From Bacilli bacterium (GTDB lineage: Bacteria; Bacillota_I; Bacilli_A; Izemoplasmatales; Hujiaoplasmataceae): DNA of 11,885 nt. A program made the position numbers and the translations under genes. The DNA lies in assembly GCA_018400565.1 (NCBI GenBank), contig JAGYMP010000007.1, positions 1 to 11,885 of the forward strand, in the 5' to 3' direction. This document shows positions 7,070-11,885 of this stretch, piece by piece. The notes under the pieces are model-generated. The model was not told where the DNA came from. It saw nothing but the letters and a program-made list of their open reading frames with translations, and searched no databases. Each line of letters starts with the position of its first letter. Positions within the stretch are counted from its first letter, which is position 1.

Positions 7070-7443
7070 AGAAGGTTCCGAAGTTCCATCTTATTGCGGC
7101 GGACATCGCTGAAAAAATCGTGGCCGGACAGTATCCGGTACAAACAAAATTAAAAGGCAGGAGTTTGCTTGCGAGCATTTACCAAACATCGCCCGAAACA
7201 ACACGCAAAGCTTTGAATCTGTTGGTTGATGCCGGTGTGCTGAGCCGTAAACACCGAAGCGGTTTCATCGTGATGAGCAAACAAAAAGCAAAGAAATATC
7301 TGGAAGATGTCAGCATCCACCGTCAAGGCATCCATCTTTATAATGATATTAAAAAGCATATCGTAGAAACCAGAGAGAAGTTGAAGGAGTTGGAAAAGGA
7401 AATAGACAACTTAAGGCTTTTCCTTTTGGACAAAACAGACTGA
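7066..7443 (+). CDS. GntR-family transcriptional regulator with coiled-coil tail
   Basis: A 125-residue regulator. Residues about 8-70 form a GntR winged helix: HLIAADIAEKIVAGQYP, then GRSLLASIYQTSPETTRKAL as the recognition region, then LLVDAGVLSRKHRSGFIV as the wing. This wording (GRS.LA....SPET.R.A) resembles GntR proteins that normally carry a C-terminal TrkA_C ligand domain. Here the remaining 55 residues are instead a predicted alpha-helical coiled coil (about 90-122, EKLKELEKEIDNLRLF), so no effector-binding domain is visible. The ATG at 7066 overlaps the permease stop as ATGA; an upstream in-frame extension is inside the permease gene. As the last gene of the exporter operon it most likely represses its own promoter, as YtrA-type regulators do. 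Confidence 0.88.
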   Translation: MKKVPKFHLIAADIAEKIVAGQYPVQTKLKGRSLLASIYQTSPETTRKALNLLVDAGVLSRKHRSGFIVMSKQKAKKYLEDVSIHRQGIHLYNDIKKHIVETREKLKELEKEIDNLRLFLLDKTD

Positions 7444-7497
7444 CAATCTGAAAATGAAAACGTTTTTAAGATGTTTTTTCATTCGTTTATTATTGTC
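7442..7497 (+). terminator. Possible weak terminator after the exporter operon
   Basis: An imperfect, AT-rich hairpin: GACAAT (7442-7447) with ATTGTC (7492-7497) outside, and AATGAAAAC (7453-7461) with GTTTTTTCATT (7473-7483, two extra T) inside. T-rich sequence lies within and just after the inner stem, but no classic GC stem with a T-run follows. Confidence 0.35.
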
Positions 7498-7570
7498 TCA
7501 TCTCATTTTATCATAACGTTCTTCCCCGGATTTAGACATCAACAAGAGAATGCACCACCAATCGTGTTTT

Positions 7571-7599
7571 TTGCAAATCTGACAACTTTATGATAAAAT
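7571..7599 (+). promoter_or_regulatory. Promoter of the osmoprotectant importer operon
   Basis: -35 TTGCAA (7571-7576), a 17-base spacer and -10 TAAAAT (7594-7599) with an extended TG (7591-7592). Transcription would start near 7606, followed by AAAGGAG (7615-7621) and the ATG at 7631. The rest of the 187-base gap before this promoter holds only the weak hairpin and a second copy of the -10 sequence on the other strand. Confidence 0.78.
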
Positions 7600-7630
7600 G
7601 TAAGATGTCAAAGAAAAGGAGTGAAACAAT

Positions 7631-8620
7631 ATGAATAAAATGAAACGAGTATTAATGGTAGCGTTAATCGCATTGGTCGGCATATCGATGTTTGCATGTG
7701 TCGGTGAAGAAGATGTGATTAAGATTGGTGAAGGAACCTGGGCATCAAATGCCTTCCATGACCAGATTGCTAAAATCATAATTGAAGAAGGTTATGGGGA
7801 AGAAGTTCAAGTCATGTCAATGGATACTTCAATGATGATTGCAAGTCTTAAAGAAGGCGATATTGATTTATCGATGGAAACATGGAGCGGCAACATCCCC
7901 ACATATGAGCAAGACATTGAAGACGGCGAGTACATTAAGCTTTCGACCAACTTTGATGACAATGTGCAAGGGATTTACATACCTTCCTATTTGCAGGAAG
8001 AATATCCCGAATTAACACATGTTAAGGATTTGTTGAATGATGAAATTCTCCGGGCAACTTATGACGGGGATCCCTTGTTTTGGAGCGATGAACAAGACAG
8101 CCGAGTGATTTACGGCGGTCCCGAAGGTTGGGAAGCCACCAAAACGCTTCATAAGAAGATGGAGGCTTACGGCCTTGATGAGGAGTATATTTTCAAAACA
8201 TTCCCCTCAACGGCCACGCTTAACACGACGCTGAAAGGCGCATACGATGAAGAAGCTCCCTGGGTCGGATACAATTGGGAACCCACAGCTATCATGGGTA
8301 TGTATGACATGGTCTTGCTTGAAGATGACGAGTACACACCTGAACTCTATGAACAAGGCAAGTCCGCATTCCCGACGAACGATGTCAATATTGTTGTGAA
8401 TACGACATTCCAAGACACCTATCCCGGAATCACCGATTTTCTGTCAAATTATGAGACCTCATCAGCTTTGACGAATGAAGGACTTGCATACATGGAAGAC
8501 AATGATGCTGAACCTTCAGAAGCTGCCGTATGGTTTCTGCTGGAAAATGAAGATCTCTGGTCCGGCTGGGTCACCACCGATGCTTATGACAGCATCATGA
8601 GTTATTTGAACAGTCAGTAA
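7631..8620 (+). CDS. opuAC: Glycine betaine-type ABC transporter substrate-binding lipoprotein
   Basis: A 329-residue binding protein of the OpuAC/ProX superfamily, which captures glycine betaine, proline betaine, carnitine or choline outside the membrane. A lipoprotein signal peptide is seen: basic MNKMKR, a hydrophobic core, then lipobox MFAC with Cys23, the site of lipid attachment and LspA cleavage; Phe at -2 is slightly unusual. Candidate aromatic-cage residues are Trp37 (GTWAS), Trp85 (ETWSGN), Trp151, Trp211 and Trp216 (WVGYNWEP). The closing LENEDLWSGWV motif is typical. The mature protein is strongly acidic, which is common in surface proteins of salt-exposed bacteria. It is first in the operon, ahead of permease and ATPase; many opuA operons have the ATPase first. 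The exact quaternary amine cannot be read from sequence. Confidence 0.9.
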   Translation: MNKMKRVLMVALIALVGISMFACVGEEDVIKIGEGTWASNAFHDQIAKIIIEEGYGEEVQVMSMDTSMMIASLKEGDIDLSMETWSGNIPTYEQDIEDGEYIKLSTNFDDNVQGIYIPSYLQEEYPELTHVKDLLNDEILRATYDGDPLFWSDEQDSRVIYGGPEGWEATKTLHKKMEAYGLDEEYIFKTFPSTATLNTTLKGAYDEEAPWVGYNWEPTAIMGMYDMVLLEDDEYTPELYEQGKSAFPTNDVNIVVNTTFQDTYPGITDFLSNYETSSALTNEGLAYMEDNDAEPSEAAVWFLLENEDLWSGWVTTDAYDSIMSYLNSQ

Positions 8621-8645
8621 CTTAAACGTTCTAATTTTATGAAAA

Positions 8646-8680
8646 AATAATTACATCGCATTTTTTGCGATGTAATTATT
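8646..8680. terminator. 15-bp perfect hairpin between opuAC and opuAB
   Basis: AATAATTACATCGCA (8646-8660) and TGCGATGTAATTATT (8666-8680) form a 15-bp perfect stem with a TTTTT loop. An A-run precedes it (8642-8647), giving a T-run on the minus strand; on the plus strand only a broken T-rich tail (ATTATTATGTTT) follows. It may be a partial terminator or an mRNA-protecting 3' hairpin that raises lipoprotein output relative to the permease. Confidence 0.75.
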
Positions 8681-8696
8681 ATGTTTATAAGATTTG

Positions 8697-8705
8697 TGAT
8701 AAAAT
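8697..8705 (+). promoter_or_regulatory. Possible internal promoter before opuAB (extended -10)
   Basis: TGATAAAAT is an extended -10 element identical to the one upstream of opuAC. The -35 position 17 bases upstream (TATTAT) is poor and lies in the hairpin's right arm. It could restart transcription for permease and ATPase. Confidence 0.45.
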
Positions 8706-8740
8706 AAATATGTATATAATGATTAAGAGGAGTGTTTGTT

Positions 8741-9682
8741 ATGATACAACTGTTAGGAGGATTACTGGGTAGGTTTGGCATGGCTATGCATATTGCTGCA
8801 AGCTGGATTGTCGAGAACCTTATCGAATATCCTGAAGAATTGGTTTTCGAAGTCAAAGTATTCTTTGATGCCATTATTGATTGGTTGATTGCCAATCTCG
8901 GCGGATTTTTTGATGTGATTGCCTATGTAATCCGTAATATATTCTTAATATCGAAGGACGTATTATTGTTTGTTCCATGGTGGCTTTATGTGATTGGTCT
9001 CTTCTTTTTGGGATGGAAGCTGTACCATTGGAAAATGGGGATTTTGTTAGCTGCAATGCTGGCAGCGATCGGGATGTTTGGTCTATGGACTGAAATGATT
9101 TACACATTGACGATTGTGGTTATTTCTGTGATTGTTTCTATTCTTATAGCAATTCCCATGGGAATTTGGATGGCAAAAAGCAAGAGCTTGGAAGTCACCT
9201 TAAAACCCATTTTGGACATGATGCAGACATTGCCGAGTTTTGTTTATCTTTTGCCTGCGATCATGCTGTTTGAACCAGGCAGTGTTCCCGCTGTATTCGC
9301 GACAACGATTTATGCTGTTCCCCCGCTTATCCGTTTGACATATTTGGGGATTTCCAATGTGGATACGGAAGTCATCGAAGCCGGTAAAGCATTTGGATCG
9401 ACCCCATGGCAGATGTTGAGGAAAGTCGAACTCCCACAGGCTCTATCAACGATTATGACCGGCGTCAACCAAACCACCATGATGGCCATGGCGATGGTCG
9501 TCATCGCATCGATGATCGGTGCTCAGGGAATTGGTTACAAAGTATTGTTTGCCATCCAGAACTTGGAAGTCGGCGCAGGATTCCAGGCAGGATTTGCCAT
9601 TGTTTTCCTTGCGATTATTTTGGACCGGATTTTGCAGGGTCTGACAGCGACATCCGAAGAGGAGGAAACCGCAAATGCCTAA
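8741..9682 (+). CDS. opuAB: Glycine betaine-type ABC transporter permease
   Basis: A 313-residue inner-membrane subunit of the OpuAB/ProW type. The N-terminal 70 residues form an amphipathic and hydrophobic lead segment, and about six further helices follow (near 80-95, 99-115, 119-140, 163-178, 183-203, 245-262, with a last one at 283-300). The cytoplasmic EAA loop, EAGKAFGSTPWQMLRKVELP (213-232), which docks onto the ATPase, is clear. The ATG at 8741 is chosen because AGAGGAG ends eight bases upstream; the in-frame GTG at 8732 overlaps that site. It ends in an acidic tail (SEEEET) and overlaps the ATPase gene by eight bases. It forms the channel for the compound captured by the lipoprotein encoded upstream. 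Confidence 0.93.
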   Translation: MIQLLGGLLGRFGMAMHIAASWIVENLIEYPEELVFEVKVFFDAIIDWLIANLGGFFDVIAYVIRNIFLISKDVLLFVPWWLYVIGLFFLGWKLYHWKMGILLAAMLAAIGMFGLWTEMIYTLTIVVISVIVSILIAIPMGIWMAKSKSLEVTLKPILDMMQTLPSFVYLLPAIMLFEPGSVPAVFATTIYAVPPLIRLTYLGISNVDTEVIEAGKAFGSTPWQMLRKVELPQALSTIMTGVNQTTMMAMAMVVIASMIGAQGIGYKVLFAIQNLEVGAGFQAGFAIVFLAIILDRILQGLTATSEEEETANA

Positions 9683-10853
9683 GAAAAAAATTGAAATCAA
9701 AGATCTTGAGCTTATCTTCGGCAAAGGTGAGGACCGTAAACGAGCCATTAAGATGCTTCATGACGGCAAAAGCAACGATTATATCCGTGAACACACCAGC
9801 AGTGCAGTCGGTGTCCGAAAAGTTGATATTGACATTTATGAAGGTGAGATGTTTGTGATCGTCGGGCTTTCCGGATCCGGTAAATCATCATTGATCCGTT
9901 GTCTTAACCGTATCAACACCCCGACAAACGGTGAGGTTTTGATCGATGGTGAAAACATTCTTGATTACTCAAGAGAAGAATTAAGGGATATGAGACGCCA
10001 TAAGGTATCGATGGTCTTCCAGCATTTCGGCCTCTTCGATCATCGCAATGTGATATCGAATGTCGCCTATGGACTTGAAGTCCAAGGTGTTGATAAAGAA
10101 GAACGTGAAAAACTGGCAATGGAATCCGTCAAAGCCGTTGGTCTCGAAGGTTGGGAGCATCACAAAATCGAACAACTTTCCGGCGGCATGAAACAACGCG
10201 TCGGGTTGGCCCGTGCGCTCACGAATGAACCCGAGATTATGCTGATGGACGAACCCTACAGCGCACTTGATCCACTTATCCGACGGGATATGCAGAAAGA
10301 GCTTTTGGGTTTGGAGGATTACATTGATAAAACCATCGTGTTCATCACCCATGACATGAACGAAGCTTTTAAACTCGGTGATCGAATCGCCTTGATGAAA
10401 GACGGTGTCATCGTTCAGATTGGGGAACCTTCTGATTATTTTGAAAATCCCGCGAATGATTATGTCGAAGAATTCATTGCAGATGTTGACAAAGGACAGG
10501 TCCTTAAAGCCAAACAACTGATGCGTGAACCTGCATATGTGGCAAAAGAAAATGACCGCAGAACGACAACACGGGATGCATTGGAAAAACACGAGAAGAG
10601 TTTTTGTTATGTCATCGACGATAATGATGTCTTATTGGGATACGTGACTCTTGATGACTTGAACGAGTCCCGCAAACAAACGATCGAATCTCTGGTCAAA
10701 GAAGAACCGAAAGCGTTATACCGTCAACTTTTCTTAAAAGAGATTTATCCTTTAATGGAAAAAGGCACGACGGATGTTGCGATTGTTGACAGTAAGAACC
10801 GTTTGCACGGCGTTATCTCTTATGATGATGTGATACAGGCATTATCCATCTAG
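9675..10853 (+). CDS. opuAA: Glycine betaine-type ABC transporter ATPase with tandem CBS domains
   Basis: A 392-residue ATPase of the OpuAA/ProV type. Seen: the family-specific N-terminal block before Walker A (IFGKGEDRKRAIKMLHDGKS, 14-33), Walker A GLSGSGKSS (64-72), Gln116 of the Q-loop (FQHFGLF), signature LSGGMKQR (168-175), Walker B IMLMDEP (188-194) and His226 (THD). Two CBS domains follow at about 281-335 and 340-391. In the Lactococcus OpuA importer such CBS domains gate transport by sensing internal ionic strength, and regulation by cyclic di-AMP is known for some homologues; both are inferences here. GGAGG (9661-9665) precedes the ATG by nine bases, and the gene overlaps opuAB by eight. 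It powers uptake during osmotic upshift. Confidence 0.95.
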   Translation: MPKKKIEIKDLELIFGKGEDRKRAIKMLHDGKSNDYIREHTSSAVGVRKVDIDIYEGEMFVIVGLSGSGKSSLIRCLNRINTPTNGEVLIDGENILDYSREELRDMRRHKVSMVFQHFGLFDHRNVISNVAYGLEVQGVDKEEREKLAMESVKAVGLEGWEHHKIEQLSGGMKQRVGLARALTNEPEIMLMDEPYSALDPLIRRDMQKELLGLEDYIDKTIVFITHDMNEAFKLGDRIALMKDGVIVQIGEPSDYFENPANDYVEEFIADVDKGQVLKAKQLMREPAYVAKENDRRTTTRDALEKHEKSFCYVIDDNDVLLGYVTLDDLNESRKQTIESLVKEEPKALYRQLFLKEIYPLMEKGTTDVAIVDSKNRLHGVISYDDVIQALSI

Positions 10854-10867
10854 TACGAATATCATAT

Positions 10868-10915
10868 AAAAAACTCGATCCGGTATCATAAAAACGGATC
10901 GGGTTTTTATTTTAT
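10868..10915. terminator. Bidirectional terminator between opuAA and sodA
   Basis: AAAAACTCGATCCG (10869-10882) pairs with CGGATCGGGTTTTT (10895-10908), one G-T pair included, around a 12-base loop. T-rich tracts follow on both strands, so it can end the Opu operon on the plus strand and sodA on the minus strand. The sodA stop codon (10912-10914) lies in the plus-strand T-tract. Confidence 0.9.
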
Positions 10916-11532
10916 TGTGTGCTTGATTTCAAGGCGTTTTCATAACGCTGTTGGATGATATCCCAATCAATGACGTTGAAAAAGTGTTCGATATATTCCG
11001 GACGTCTGTTTTGATAGTTGAGATAATAGGCATGTTCCCAAACATCAATGCCCAAAATCGGTGTCCCCATTTGAAGGGGGGTGTCTTGGTTTGGTGTGGA
11101 TGTGATCTTTAGGTTGCCTTTGTCGGTCAAGATGAGCCAGGCCCATCCGGAACCAAAACGTCCTTTGGCTGCATCAGAGAATGTTTCTTTGAATGAATCG
11201 AATGAACCGAATGTGTCATTGATTGCTTTGGCGAGTGTCGACGTTTCATCAAGAATCACATTCTGTTTCAGGGCGCCGAAGAAAAGATTGTGGTTATAAA
11301 CGCCCCCACCGTTGTTGCGTACGGCCGTGCGTTTTTCTTCGGGCAATTCATCTAGATGTTTGAGTAAAGATTCCAAATCAAGGGGAACCTCGTTCAAGCC
11401 TTCAAGGGCTTTGTTGAGTTTGTTCACGTAACCTTGATGATGCTTGGAATGGTGAATCTCCATTGTTTTTGCATCAATGTCGGGTTCTAACGCGTCATAT
11501 GGATAATTGAGTTGCATCAGTTCAAATGTCAT
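10912..11532 (-). CDS. sodA: Superoxide dismutase, Mn/Fe family (SodA)
   Basis: A 206-residue cytosolic enzyme converting superoxide to oxygen and hydrogen peroxide. Metal ligands are seen at His27 (EIHHSKHH), His81 (NHNLFF), Asp163 and His167 (DVWEHAYYL), with Tyr35 as the gateway tyrosine. Gln149 in NQDTP corresponds to E. coli MnSOD Gln146, which favours the manganese or cambialistic type over iron. Two positions differ from the common MnSOD wording: GGHANH reads GGGVYNH (Val78 for His), and the LFW tryptophan is Phe85. Both are outside the direct ligands. AAGGAGG lies eight bases before the ATG. It converges on opuAA through a shared terminator. No fusion or truncation is seen. Confidence 0.96.
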   Translation of the reverse strand: MTFELMQLNYPYDALEPDIDAKTMEIHHSKHHQGYVNKLNKALEGLNEVPLDLESLLKHLDELPEEKRTAVRNNGGGVYNHNLFFGALKQNVILDETSTLAKAINDTFGSFDSFKETFSDAAKGRFGSGWAWLILTDKGNLKITSTPNQDTPLQMGTPILGIDVWEHAYYLNYQNRRPEYIEHFFNVIDWDIIQQRYENALKSSTQ

Positions 11533-11565
11533 GGCTGATTGCCTCCTTCATTTGTTTGTAATTAT

Positions 11566-11574
11566 ATTATATCA
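11566..11574 (-). promoter_or_regulatory. Extended -10 promoter element of sodA
   Basis: On the minus strand TGATATAAT (11574 to 11566) is a near-perfect extended -10. The -35 region 17 bases upstream is only a T-run (about 11589-11594), so the TG extension probably carries recognition. AAGGAGG (11548-11542) follows before the ATG at 11532. Confidence 0.65.
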
Positions 11575-11588
11575 ACCAAAACGGAGCT

Positions 11589-11628
11589 AAAAAAGCGATA
11601 CGCTCAAAAAAAATTAACTTGCGTTAAC
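11589..11628 (-). terminator. Two additional hairpin/T-run units upstream of sodA
   Basis: Reading the minus strand: TTAAC-GCAA-GTTAA (11627-11614) is followed by eight T (11613-11606), then AGCG-TAT-CGCT (11604-11594) is followed by a T-run (to 11589). Stems are only five and four base pairs, so each alone is weak. Together with the strong rnhC terminator they form a tandem array. Confidence 0.4.
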
Positions 11629-11656
11629 AAAAAAGGATCTCTCACAGGAGATCCTT
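11629..11656 (-). terminator. Intrinsic terminator overlapping the rnhC 3' end
   Basis: On the minus strand AAGGATCTC (11656-11648) and GAGATCCTT (11641-11633) form a 9-bp perfect stem with a six-base loop, followed by a T-run (11634-11629). The rnhC TGA stop (11644-11642) is inside the loop. Confidence 0.9.
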
Positions 11657-11885
11657 AATCTTTTTCATGTTCTTGAAATTGACTTTTGCGATTTTTTTAA
11701 AGATGTCAACACCTTTCTCCATCCCAATGCGTTTCCCGATCAAATCAACTGCCGGTCCGGCGCCATAAGGAAGCCGGATACCGAGATCATCATTGATGGC
11801 ATCCATTTTTTTCATAAACGTGTATCGTGCGATAATGGATGCGGCAGCAACTGCGGGATGGTAGGATTCCCCCTTTTCAACCATC
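11642..11885 (-). CDS. rnhC: Ribonuclease HIII, C-terminal part (partial)
   Basis: Eighty codons of the 3' end of a minus-strand gene; the 5' part lies beyond the window edge, and the Met at the first full codon is probably internal. Seen: KGESYHPAVAAASIIARY, a block conserved in type 2 RNases H, followed by LPYGAGPAVD and AKVNFKN, the ending typical of RNase HIII and unlike RNase HII, which ends in a GHKGYGT/HR-type segment. RNase HIII cleaves the RNA strand of RNA-DNA hybrids. The N-terminal TBP-like substrate-binding domain that distinguishes HIII would be in the missing part, so the assignment to HIII over HII is strong but not complete. Its stop codon lies within its own terminator. Confidence 0.86.
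   Translation of the reverse strand, partial: MVEKGESYHPAVAAASIIARYTFMKKMDAINDDLGIRLPYGAGPAVDLIGKRIGMEKGVDIFKKIAKVNFKNMKKIKDLL

Noticed and set aside
9981..10592. 203-codon minus-strand open frame opposite opuAA
   Set aside because: It lies wholly antisense to a well-supported ATPase with all motifs, its translation resembles no family, and it has no clear ribosome binding site. It is a shadow of codon bias.
1..11885. Mobile element, prophage, CRISPR array or toxin-antitoxin module
   Set aside because: No transposase, integrase, Cas or toxin-like gene, no direct-repeat array and no long terminal inverted repeats were seen; genes are housekeeping or common accessory types.
1..11885. Mycoplasma-type genetic code (TGA as Trp)
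   Set aside because: Several genes end at TGA in contexts that match family C-termini, and tryptophan is always TGG in the conserved motifs.

Overview
The window is a compact, gene-dense stretch of a low-to-moderate GC Gram-positive-type genome. TGA is a real stop here (for example msrA, rnhC, gntR) and tryptophan is TGG, so this is the standard bacterial code and not the Mycoplasma code. Shine-Dalgarno sequences are strong (GGAGG/AAGGAG), one substrate-binding protein is a lipoprotein, and RNase HIII, a YlbL/SepM-type protease and the lspA-rluD pair all occur. Together these point to Bacillota or a close relative such as a free-living relative of the Mollicutes. That placement is inference; nothing here fixes the species.

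Layout. (1) Positions 1-4550, plus strand: the end of an operon of tightly packed or overlapping genes: msrA (3' end), psuG, a dCMP deaminase, a membrane-anchored Lon-like protease with a divergent PDZ region, a small unknown three-helix membrane protein, lspA and rluD. It closes with a terminator whose loop contains the rluD stop codon. (2) Positions 4563-7443: a promoter, a structured leader, then an ABC-2-type exporter operon (ATPase, two permeases) whose last gene is a short GntR regulator with a coiled-coil tail and no recognisable ligand domain, probably autoregulatory. (3) Positions 7571-10915: a glycine-betaine-type osmoprotectant importer in the order binding lipoprotein, permease, ATPase with tandem CBS domains. 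A strong hairpin and a probable second promoter separate the lipoprotein gene from the other two. (4) Positions 10868-11885: a bidirectional terminator, then minus-strand sodA and the 3' end of rnhC, separated by tandem terminator-like hairpins.

How it fits together. LspA from the first operon would mature the OpuAC lipoprotein of the third. MsrA and SodA are oxidative-stress functions; the Opu importer serves osmotic balance; PsuG and the dCMP deaminase handle pyrimidine compounds, while RluD makes the pseudouridine that eventually feeds PsuG. No phage, IS element, CRISPR array, tRNA or rRNA was seen. Nothing in the window amounts clearly to a new system. The best leads are the unknown membrane protein coupled to the Lon-like protease, the GntR with its tail swapped for a coiled coil, and several regulatory hairpins.
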